From Amycolatopsis sp. NBC_01480 (GTDB lineage: Bacteria; Actinomycetota; Actinomycetes; Mycobacteriales; Pseudonocardiaceae), in assembly GCF_036227205.1 (NCBI RefSeq), contig NZ_CP109442.1, positions 8,370,001-8,434,000 on the forward strand: a stretch of 64,000 nt of DNA, written 5' to 3'. Within the stretch, counting starts at the first letter, position 1. The number at the start of each line of letters is the position of its first letter. Both the position numbers and the translations under genes were made by a program. The notes below the pieces were generated by a model. The model ran no database searches. It was not told the origin of the DNA and saw only the letters and a program-made list of their open reading frames with translations. Positions 43,163 to 50,255 of this stretch are shown in pieces.

Positions 43163-44371
43163 TCAGGCGGGTACGCGGGTGCGGTATTGCTGGGGGCTGC
43201 GGCCGTACTCGCGTTTGAAGGCGGCGCTGAGCGCGAACGAGCTGCCGTAGCCGACCTGGCGGGCGATCGCGCCGATCGTGGCGTCGGGATGCTGGCGCAG
43301 CAGGTCCGCGGCCAGCGCCAGGCGCCACGCGGCGAGGTAGGCCATCGGCGGCTCGCCGACGGTGCCGGTGAACCGCCGGGCCAGCGCGGCCCGGGAGACA
43401 CCGGTGCCGGCGGCGAGCCCGGCCACGGTCCACGGCCGGTCGGGCTGGTCCTGCAACAGCCGTAACGCCTGGCCGACAACGGCGTCTTCGTGCGCCCGGT
43501 ACCAGGCCGGCGCGGCGGAGTCCGGCCGGGCGAACCAGGTCCGCAGCGCGGCGATGAGCAGCAGGTCCAGCAGCCGGTCGAGAACGGCTTCCTGACCAGG
43601 CACGTCACGCCCGATCTCCTCGGCGAGCAGGGGCACGAGCGGACTGTCCCACTCGTCCGCGCGCACCACCAGCACCTGCGGCAACGCGGCGAGCAACCGG
43701 CGCGACACCTCGCCGACGGCCGGGTAGGTGCCGGTGAGCAGCACAGTCTCGACGCTGGTCTCGCTGTTTGCCTCGCCGCCGGTGTCGCCGCTTGTCTCGC
43801 CGCCGGACTGGCCGCGGGTAGCACCACCCGTCTCGCTGGCGGCCTTGTCGCCCGACTCGCCGCCTGGCTCGCTATGGGTAGCGCCGCCTGACCTGCCACG
43901 GGCGGCGCCGCCCGTCTCGCTGGCGGTGTTATCGGCTGACTCGCCGCCTGGTTCGCCACGAGTAGCACCGCCGGACTCGCTGGCGGTCTTGCTGCGTTGC
44001 TCACCGCCGGCCGTGCCGTCGGCCGTGCTGCTGCCCCAGGTGCGGACACCGGTGTCGACGAGGTCGGTGAGGTGCTCGCCGTCGGGGGTCCGGCATTCCT
44101 GCCCGGGCAGGATCACTGCCTGCGGCGGGGTGGCGGGGTGGTCGGCGAACAGGTACGGCTCGGGGCCGCGGACGATCGCGATGTCACCCGCGACCAGCCG
44201 GGACGGTGCGCCGTGGTCGGGCACGATCCACGCGTGGCCGGTCACCACGGCCACGAGCGTGAGCGGCGCGCGGTCCTCGATGCGCAGCGACCACGGCGGG
44301 CGCAGCACCGAGCGGAGCAGGAACGCCCCGTGGGCGCGGGGGCCGTCGAGCAGGGCGGCGAGCGGGTCCAT
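43163..44371 (-). CDS. AraC-family regulator with cupin domain and repeat-expanded linker
   Basis: AraC regulator of 402 residues. The N-terminal cupin domain (MDPLAALLDGPRAHGAFLLR onward) and the C-terminal double HTH (about 305-400: WTVAGLAAGTGVSRAALARRF and IGAIARQVGYGSSFALSAAF) are both complete. The cupin is interrupted between GVRTWG and TVLLTGTY by about 94 residues of Gly/Ser/Glu/Thr-rich repeats. Relatives usually run straight across this point. It starts at ATG 44371 (ATG 44380 is an alternative) and is divergent from the NAD(P)-binding gene at 44454, its probable target. Confidence 0.85.
   Translation of the reverse strand: MDPLAALLDGPRAHGAFLLRSVLRPPWSLRIEDRAPLTLVAVVTGHAWIVPDHGAPSRLVAGDIAIVRGPEPYLFADHPATPPQAVILPGQECRTPDGEHLTDLVDTGVRTWGSSTADGTAGGEQRSKTASESGGATRGEPGGESADNTASETGGAARGRSGGATHSEPGGESGDKAASETGGATRGQSGGETSGDTGGEANSETSVETVLLTGTYPAVGEVSRRLLAALPQVLVVRADEWDSPLVPLLAEEIGRDVPGQEAVLDRLLDLLLIAALRTWFARPDSAAPAWYRAHEDAVVGQALRLLQDQPDRPWTVAGLAAGTGVSRAALARRFTGTVGEPPMAYLAAWRLALAADLLRQHPDATIGAIARQVGYGSSFALSAAFKREYGRSPQQYRTRVPA
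43754..44035 (-). repeat. In-frame repeat array inside the AraC-type gene
   Basis: About 280 bp coding for degenerate units ASETGGATRG with SGG and PGGES between them, period near 28 residues (84 bp), for example ASESGGATRGEPGGES, ASETGGAARGRSGGA and ASETGGATRGQSGGE. The reading frame is kept. It looks like a tandem expansion, perhaps recent. Confidence 0.8.
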
Positions 44372-44453
44372 GCCAGTCATCGTAGACGCTGAAACATGAT
44401 ATCGAGCTCGTGAACCATGGAACGTCTCACTCCGCTGAGCTTGACTCGCTGAC

Positions 44454-45275
44454 ATGACTTCCGAAACGACAACCCTGGTCCTGGGCGGCACGGGCAAAAC
44501 AGGCCGGCGAGTGACCCGGCTGCTGACCGAGCGCGGCGTCCCGGTGCGGCCGGTCTCGCGCGCGAGCGAGCCGCGGTTCGACTGGGCGGACGAGAAGACG
44601 TGGGAGCCAGTGCTCGATGGCGCCGCCGCGGTGTACGTGACCTTCTACCCCGACCTGGTCGTGCCGTGGGCGGCGCCGACCATCCGGGCGTTCTGCGAGC
44701 AGGCCGTGGCAAGTGGGGTGCGGCGGATCGTGCTGCTGTCCGGCCGCGGCGAGCCGGACGCGGCAGTCAGCGAGCAGGTCGTGCGTGCGTCGGGTGCCGA
44801 GTGGACGGTGCTGCGCGCGAGCTGGTTCTTCCAGAACTTCAGCGAGGACTTCCTGCTCGGCCCGGTGCTCGACGGCGAGATCGCGTTGCCGGCGGGCGAA
44901 GTGGCTGAGCCGTTCGTGGATGCCGACGACGTGGCCGAGGTCGCCGTCACGGCGCTGACGACGGACGCTCTGGTCGGCCGGACGTTGGAGCTGACCAGTC
45001 CCCGGCTGCTGACTTTTGCCGCTGCCGCAGCCGAAATCTCCTCGGCTGCGGGGCGGGATGTCCGCTACCGTCCGGTTTCCGTGGGGGAGTTCGTCCGGCT
45101 GGCGACGGCGTCGGGGATGTCGGCGGACGAGGCCGCGATGCTCGCGGAGCTGTTCACGCGAGTGCTGGACGGCCGGAACTCGTCCATCACCGATGACGTG
45201 GAGAGGGCACTGGGGCGGCCCGCGCGGGACTTCGCGGCCTACGCCCGGGCCGCGGCGGAGGCCTGGGCGCGATGA
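44454..45275 (+). CDS. NAD(P)H-binding NmrA/azoreductase-like protein
   Basis: Atypical SDR of 273 residues with LVLGGTGKTGRRVTRLL at the N-terminus (GxxGxxG) and the later FFQNFSEDFLLGPVLDG, typical of the YtfG/QOR2-NmrA group. These proteins are NAD(P)H-dependent reductases or redox sensors. It is divergent from the AraC regulator and overlaps or nearly touches the DUF1772 gene downstream, which is a common pairing in actinomycetes. Confidence 0.87.
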   Translation: MTSETTTLVLGGTGKTGRRVTRLLTERGVPVRPVSRASEPRFDWADEKTWEPVLDGAAAVYVTFYPDLVVPWAAPTIRAFCEQAVASGVRRIVLLSGRGEPDAAVSEQVVRASGAEWTVLRASWFFQNFSEDFLLGPVLDGEIALPAGEVAEPFVDADDVAEVAVTALTTDALVGRTLELTSPRLLTFAAAAAEISSAAGRDVRYRPVSVGEFVRLATASGMSADEAAMLAELFTRVLDGRNSSITDDVERALGRPARDFAAYARAAAEAWAR

Positions 45276-45304
45276 CGGTTTCGGCTGCGGGAAAGGAAAA
45301 AACG

Positions 45305-45781
45305 ATGTCCTCGGTGTCCGGAATGGTCCTGGTGGCGGCGATCGTCGCGGCGGGGCTGATCGCGGGTTTGTTCTACGCGTACGCGGTGTCGGTGATGCCC
45401 GGCCTGGCGCGAGCGGACGACCACACCTTCGTCACGGCCATGCGGCAGATCAACGTCGCGATCGTCAACGGCTGGTTCCTGCTCACCTTCCTCGGCGCCC
45501 CACTCCTCGCCGCCGCGGCCGCGGTCCTGCACCTGCCCGCGGACGGACGCCGCGCGCTGCCGTGGCTGATCGCGGGTTTTGCGCTGCTGCTGGTGATGGT
45601 CGTGATCACGGCGGCGGTGAACATCCCGATGAACAACGCGCTGGAAAACGGCACCGCGCCCCTGGCCGAACTGCGCGCTCGTTTCGAGACCGTCTGGGTG
45701 CGCTGGAACCTGCTACGCGCCTTGGCATCAACGGCGGGCTTCGGCTGCCTCCTCGGTGGATGGCTGGCCCGGGGCCGTTGA
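45305..45781 (+). CDS. DUF1772 (anthrone oxygenase-like) membrane protein
   Basis: Small integral membrane protein of 158 residues with four hydrophobic segments: near the N-terminus (GMVLVAAIVAAGLIAGLFY), two central, and one C-terminal (ALASTAGFGCLLGGWL). DUF1772 includes anthrone oxygenases that add oxygen to polyketide intermediates. The polar signature FYAYAVSVMPGLARADDHTFV is kept. I chose ATG 45305, which has GAAAGGAAAA upstream, rather than ATG 45272 that overlaps the previous gene. It is co-transcribed with the NmrA-like gene. Confidence 0.83.
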   Translation: MSSVSGMVLVAAIVAAGLIAGLFYAYAVSVMPGLARADDHTFVTAMRQINVAIVNGWFLLTFLGAPLLAAAAAVLHLPADGRRALPWLIAGFALLLVMVVITAAVNIPMNNALENGTAPLAELRARFETVWVRWNLLRALASTAGFGCLLGGWLARGR

Positions 45782-46354
45782 ACGAGCCGGGCCGCCGCCC
45801 TCGGCCGGACCAGCTCGACACTTCGCCAGACCAACCGCCGCTGCCCGACTCGACAGACTCGCCCCAGTTCAACCCAGCGGACTCGGCATTGCCCGAACGA
45901 GAGCGGCCGCTGCCGACCTGGCCCAGATCAGCTGACTGGCCCGGACCGACCGAGTCAGTTCCACCGGGCCGGGCTGGACCCAGGCGGATCGGCTCAGCCC
46001 GGCCCGAATCGGCAGCGGCTGCCGGTCCGGCGGAGTCCGCCCGGCCGAGCAAACCGGCCCTGCCGAGCGAGCGAAGTCTGCCGAGCCGGCGAAGTCTGCC
46101 GATCCAGCTCGATCGCCCTGGCGATACGAGCTCGGCTGCGCCGAGTCAGTTCGGCCAGAGCGAGCCGGCCGAACTGGGGCCGAGCTCCTCAGCCAGGCCA
46201 GGCTGGGGTTGGCAGAGCCTGCGAGGCGGTGTCGGCCCAGCCCAGCCAGCCGGGCTAGGCCTAGTCGGTCGCGCCGGGCCAGCTTGGCCGGAGCGAGTCA
46301 GCTGAACTGGGCCCCAGCCGGCCAGGCCGGGCAGGCCAGGTCGGGCGGAGCGAG
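45782..46354. other. Non-coding, repeat-rich interval of 573 bp
   Basis: No convincing gene. Several frames stay open, but they encode only low-complexity Pro/Ser/Gly/Arg text without initiation signals. The DNA contains degenerate short repeats such as GAGCGAGTCAG, GAGTCAGTTC and GGCCAGGCCGGGC, many in imperfect tandem, with CCGG, GGCC and AGC runs on both strands. It ends at the stop of the minus-strand effector-binding gene. Confidence 0.6.
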
Positions 46355-46843
46355 TCAGTCGGCGAGGCGGAAGTACAGGTCGGTCTCCCATTTGGTTGCG
46401 TCGGGTTCCTGGCGGGGGTCGGTGCGGTAGACCTCGAGGCGGCCGGTCCAGTGTTCGCCGTCGGGGGTTTCGGTGCGGTCCCAGCGGACGCCTTGCTGTT
46501 CGCCCCAGGACAGGACGGCGGCGGTGGCGGCGTAGAGGCCGTCGGGGGCGCCGTGGTGGGTGGTCATGGCGTACTTGCCGCCGGGCACGACGTCGGTGAA
46601 GTACTCGTCGCCGAGGTCCACGGGGTCCTCGATGGGGACGCCGGCTTCCACGGTCAGGCTGCTCATGCCCGGCCCGATCACGAGGTAGCGGAAGAACGGC
46701 GCACCGGCGGGCGTGACGCCCCGGGCGGCGAGCGCGGCCACGATCGCGGCGATGCGGTGGGCGACTTCGCGCAGGCCTTCGACGGTGACGGTGGCGCGGT
46801 ATCCCGCGTAGCGCTGGGCGGGACGGTCCACAAAGGACGGCAT
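46355..46843 (-). CDS. GyrI-like/effector-binding domain protein
   Basis: Protein of 162 residues with a GyrI/SOUL-like small-molecule-binding fold: RYAGYRATVTVEGLREVAHRIAAIV near the start and GKYAMTTHHGAPDGLYAATAAVL later, like the ligand domain of BmrR and Rob. There is no DNA-binding domain. It starts 20 bp after the YciI stop and is the last gene of the sigma factor operon, perhaps a ligand sensor or sequestration protein (inference). Confidence 0.82.
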   Translation of the reverse strand: MPSFVDRPAQRYAGYRATVTVEGLREVAHRIAAIVAALAARGVTPAGAPFFRYLVIGPGMSSLTVEAGVPIEDPVDLGDEYFTDVVPGGKYAMTTHHGAPDGLYAATAAVLSWGEQQGVRWDRTETPDGEHWTGRLEVYRTDPRQEPDATKWETDLYFRLAD

Positions 46844-46863
46844 AACGCTTCTCTCCTCGGTGC

Positions 46864-47187
46864 TCAGCCCAGCATGGGGCGGATTTCGATGGTGCCGTAC
46901 GCGGCGGCGGGGTGGCGGGAGGCGATGTCGACGGCCTCGTCCAGGTCGGCGCAGTCGATCACGGCGTAACCGCCGATCTGCTCCTTGCTCTCGGCGAACG
47001 GGCCGTCGCTGAGCTGGACGTCGCCTCCGCGGACGCGGACGGTGGTGGCGGAGGCGGGCGGGTGCAGGCCTCCGCCACCGACGAGGACGCCGCGGGCGAG
47101 CAGGTCGTCGGACCAGCCGCCGCAGCCGATCGCGAGCTGTTCTTCGGTCGGTTCGCCTTCGCCGGCGATCATCAGCAGGTAGCGCAC
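46864..47187 (-). CDS. YciI-family protein
   Basis: Small dimeric alpha/beta-barrel protein of 107 residues with RYLLMIAGEGEPT at the start and the motif DGPFAESKEQIGGYAVIDC (61-79). This subfamily is regularly encoded next to ECF sigma factors with a C-terminal DUF6596/SnoaL-like region; exactly such a gene lies upstream here, separated by 9 bp. Its role (sensor, anti-sigma factor or enzyme) is not known. Confidence 0.9.
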   Translation of the reverse strand: MRYLLMIAGEGEPTEEQLAIGCGGWSDDLLARGVLVGGGGLHPPASATTVRVRGGDVQLSDGPFAESKEQIGGYAVIDCADLDEAVDIASRHPAAAYGTIEIRPMLG

Positions 47188-47196
47188 GGGTTTCTC

Positions 47197-49317
47197 CTAG
47201 TGCTGCTCGAGGACGGCGGTCAGCTGCTCCGCGAACGGGCCCGGCTCGCCGGCGAAACCGCCGTGGTCGCCGGGGAACGGGACGGGCTCCTGGCCGAGGT
47301 CGCGGGCCAGCCCGAGGCCGGCGGTGTGGGCGGGGGTGCCTTCGGCAGCGGCGCCGACCGCGACGACGAGACGCGTGGGGGAGGCGCGCAGGGCGTCGAG
47401 GTCGGGCTCCCACTGGCCGATCGCCGCCATCAGGTGGCCGAAGAAGAAGCCGAGGTTGGCCTGCATCCGTTTGCCCTGCTCGATTTCCTCGGGCGTGGGG
47501 GCGGCGGGCGGGGGCGGGACCTCGAAGCCGGTGCCGGCCATGAACGCGGCGAACGCGGCCTCGGTGCCGTGCTCGCGGTAGATCGCGGGGATGTCCGGGA
47601 CGTCGGCGAGCATCTCGCCGAGGTAGCGGGAGACCGGCGGCTCGTGCGCGACCAGGGTGCGGACCTGGCCGGGGTGGCGCTTGAGGTGCTCGAGCATCGT
47701 GATCGCGCCGCCGCTGTTGGCGAACACGTACGCGGGCTCGCCGCCGATCTCGGCCAGCAGGCGGTGCACGTCGTCGGCGTGGTCGCCCACCAGGTCGGGC
47801 CCGGGCTCACCGGTGACGGCGCTGCGCGAGATGCCGCGCGGGTCGAACGTGACCACGGTGTACCGGCTGGTCAGCAGCGGGCGCAGGCCGGTGAACGCGG
47901 TGGCGTCGGCGGGGCCGCCGGGCACCAGGAGCAGCACCGGGCCGCTGCCCTCGAGGTCGTAATGCAGTTCGGTGCCGGGCAGCCGCAGGGTCTTGCTGAT
48001 CACGGGGTGTCCTTCCGTCGGGTGGGTCGGTTCGCCCAGCCGACGAACGGCGGGGGCCGGGACCGACACCCCGGCGCCGGGCAATTCCGAGATCCGGCGG
48101 GTGAGGTAGGCGCGTTCGGCTCCGGTGCCCGCCAGCGCCAGCGCTTCGGTGTACGCAGCGCGGGCTTCGGCGGTGCGGCCGAGGCGGCGCAGGAAGTCGG
48201 CGCGGGTGGCGGGCAGCAGGTGGTAGCCGGCCAGGTCGCCGCGGGCGGTCAGCTCGTCGGCCAGCGCGAGCCCAGCCGCGGGGCCCGCGGACATGCCGAC
48301 GGCGACGGCGCGGTTCAGCTCGACGACCGGCGTCGGCAGGTGTTTCAGCAGTTCGCGGTAGAGCCCGGCGATCTGCGGCCAGTCACTGCCCTCGGGGGTG
48401 TGGCAGGCCGCGATGGCGGCCTGGATCTGGTAGCGCCCGGGCTCACCGCGGCGCAAGGCGGCTTCCAGAAAGGCGGTGCCTTCGGTGATGGCCGCGGTGT
48501 CCCAGCGGGCGCGGTCCTGCTCGTCGAGCGGGACCAGATCGCCGTCGGACGTGACGCGGGTGTCGCGCCGGGCGTGCTGCAGCAGCATGAGCGCGAGCAG
48601 GCCGGCGGCTTCCGGTTCCTCCGGCATGAGCGCGGCGAGCACCCGGGCCAGGCGGATCGCCTCGGCCGCGAGGTCCGGGCGTTGCAGGTCCGGGCCGGCG
48701 CTGGCCGAGTAGCCCTCGTTGAACAGCAGGTAGAGCACGCCGAACACGGCGGCCAGCCGCTCGGGCAGCAGGTGTGCGGGCGGGACGCGGTAGGGGATGC
48801 CCGCGGTGCGGATCTTGCGTTTCACCCGGACCAGCCGCTGGGACATGGTGGGCTCGGGCACGAGGAACGCCCGGGCGATCTCCGCCGTGCTGAGCCCGGC
48901 GAGGGTCCGCAGCGCGAGCGCGACCTGGGCCTCCACGGCCAATGCCGGGTGGCAGCAGGTGAAGATCAGCCGCAGCCGGTCGTCCGGCACCCCGCTCTCC
49001 TCGGTCCCATCACTGGGCCCGGGTTCGTCGGGAACGATCAGGCGCGCGGCCTCCCGGAGTTTCCCGGCGCCCACCGTTTCGCGCCGGATCCGGTCGATGG
49101 CGCGGTTGCGGGCAGTGGTGGTGAGCCACGCCCCGGGGCGTGCGGGGACCCCGTCGCGCGGCCAGGTGCGCACGGCGAGGGCGAAGGCGTCCTGAACGCA
49201 CTCCTCGGCCAGGTCCCAGTCGCTGGTGACCCGGATGAGCGTGGCCACGACGAGGGCCCGCTCCTCCCGGAACGCCTGGGCGACGGCGGCCTCGGCCGTG
49301 CGTCTGTCCGCTTCCAC
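47197..49317 (-). CDS. ECF sigma factor read in frame into an alpha/beta hydrolase
   Basis: Open frame of 706 residues with two unrelated parts. Residues 1-438: sigma-70 region 2 (LVVATLIRVTSDWDLAEECVQDAFALA), region 4 (LAGLSTAEIARAFLVPEPT) and the helical DUF6596-type C-terminal domain. Residues 439-706: an alpha/beta hydrolase with nucleophile in VFANSGGAITM, preceded by FDPRGIS. No stop separates them. The hydrolase has its own GTG at 48003 with GAAGGA upstream, so it can also be made alone (268 residues). Such partners are normally separate genes, suggesting stop-codon loss. The start GTG 49317 has GGAGGGGG 6 bp upstream. Confidence 0.75.
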   Translation of the reverse strand: MEADRRTAEAAVAQAFREERALVVATLIRVTSDWDLAEECVQDAFALAVRTWPRDGVPARPGAWLTTTARNRAIDRIRRETVGAGKLREAARLIVPDEPGPSDGTEESGVPDDRLRLIFTCCHPALAVEAQVALALRTLAGLSTAEIARAFLVPEPTMSQRLVRVKRKIRTAGIPYRVPPAHLLPERLAAVFGVLYLLFNEGYSASAGPDLQRPDLAAEAIRLARVLAALMPEEPEAAGLLALMLLQHARRDTRVTSDGDLVPLDEQDRARWDTAAITEGTAFLEAALRRGEPGRYQIQAAIAACHTPEGSDWPQIAGLYRELLKHLPTPVVELNRAVAVGMSAGPAAGLALADELTARGDLAGYHLLPATRADFLRRLGRTAEARAAYTEALALAGTGAERAYLTRRISELPGAGVSVPAPAVRRLGEPTHPTEGHPVISKTLRLPGTELHYDLEGSGPVLLLVPGGPADATAFTGLRPLLTSRYTVVTFDPRGISRSAVTGEPGPDLVGDHADDVHRLLAEIGGEPAYVFANSGGAITMLEHLKRHPGQVRTLVAHEPPVSRYLGEMLADVPDIPAIYREHGTEAAFAAFMAGTGFEVPPPPAAPTPEEIEQGKRMQANLGFFFGHLMAAIGQWEPDLDALRASPTRLVVAVGAAAEGTPAHTAGLGLARDLGQEPVPFPGDHGGFAGEPGPFAEQLTAVLEQH

Positions 49318-49394
49318 CTCAAACCCCCTCCGGTGACGGCCCAGTGCCGGCACCCGCAGTGAACCTAACCCGGGGGACCGACAGTTTCCGCTCG

Positions 49395-50156
49395 TCAGCC
49401 CCTCGATACGAGATGTTCGACGCCGTCGAGGATGCGCGCGAGGCCGAACCGGAAGTGGTGCTCGGGGTTGTCCGCGGCGCCGTAGGCCTGGCCGGCGGAG
49501 GTGCCGACGCGGCTCGCGCGCGGGTAGTTCGCGGGGTCGGCGGCGGGGATCTCGGCCAGGACCGGGGCGCTGCGCTCCCACCACTCGCCGTCGGTCAGTC
49601 CGCTGCGGCGGACCACGCGCACGGCGTCGACCGAGCCGCGGGCAGCGCCGCGCACGAACCCGGTGAGCAGGCTGACCACGGCGTCGAGTTCGAGATCGCC
49701 GAGGCCGAGCCCGTCGAGCGCGGTCAGCTCGCGTTCGTACTTGGCGAAGGTGTTCGGCCCGAGCGGCGGGCGGCCGACGGTGACCTGCAGCAGCCACGGA
49801 TGCCGGTGGTAGAGCTGCCAGAGGTCCTCGGCGACGGCGGTGACCGCGTCCCGCCAGCCGGTGGCGGGCAGCTCGTCGGGCAGCTCGCCGTGGGCGCGGT
49901 CGAGCATCAGGTCGACCAGCTCGGCGTGGCTGGGCACGTACGTGTAGAGCGACATCGGGGCGACGCCCAGGTCGTCGGCGATCCGGCGCATGGTGACCGC
50001 CTCCAGGTCGTCGGCGTCGGCCAGCCGGATCGCGGCGGTGACCACGTCGTCGACCGTGAGCTTGGGCTTCGGGCCGCGCCGCGGCGGTCCGGGCACGCCC
50101 CAGAGCAGCTCGATGGCCCGCCGCGGGTCGCCGGCGCCGGTGTACTCGGTGCTCAT
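49395..50156 (-). CDS. TetR-family regulator of the SNF2/SWIM operon
   Basis: TetR protein of 253 residues with a 40-residue N-terminal arm (RRAIELLWGVPGPPRRGPKPKL), the HTH (EAVTMRRIADDLGVAPMSLYTYVPSHAELVDLM) and a TetR_C_11-type ligand domain. I chose ATG 50156 (alternative 50165); a longer frame to 50213 would cover the operators. It is divergent from the helicase gene and shares an intergenic region with two identical-type dyads, so it is the likely repressor of that operon. Confidence 0.87.
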   Translation of the reverse strand: MSTEYTGAGDPRRAIELLWGVPGPPRRGPKPKLTVDDVVTAAIRLADADDLEAVTMRRIADDLGVAPMSLYTYVPSHAELVDLMLDRAHGELPDELPATGWRDAVTAVAEDLWQLYHRHPWLLQVTVGRPPLGPNTFAKYERELTALDGLGLGDLELDAVVSLLTGFVRGAARGSVDAVRVVRRSGLTDGEWWERSAPVLAEIPAADPANYPRASRVGTSAGQAYGAADNPEHHFRFGLARILDGVEHLVSRG

Positions 50157-50183
50157 CCCGGACATTCTGCCCGCCACTTCCTC

Positions 50184-50225
50184 GTACGCCGTACAGAGTT
50201 CTGGTATTTTCATGGTACAACGTAC
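50184..50225. promoter_or_regulatory. Two GTAC-N3-GTAC operators in the tetR/SNF2 gap
   Basis: GTACGCCGTAC at 50184-50194 and GTACAACGTAC at 50215-50225, centres 31 bp (three helical turns) apart. TATTTT (50205-50210, plus strand) between them may be the helicase -10, and TACCAT on the minus strand the tetR -10. Confidence 0.75.
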
Positions 50226-50255
50226 GGAAATCATGGGGGTGGGCAGCTGAAGGCC

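Noticed and set aside
43754..44035. Repeat array in the AraC gene as a CRISPR-like or phage-variation locus
   Set aside because: The units are degenerate, contiguous and coding in frame, without unique spacers, so it is a protein repeat expansion.
45606..46052. Minus-strand frame of 148 codons in the repeat-rich tract
   Set aside because: Low-complexity Gly/Ser/Arg text made by the DNA repeats, with no ribosome-binding site and no family resemblance.
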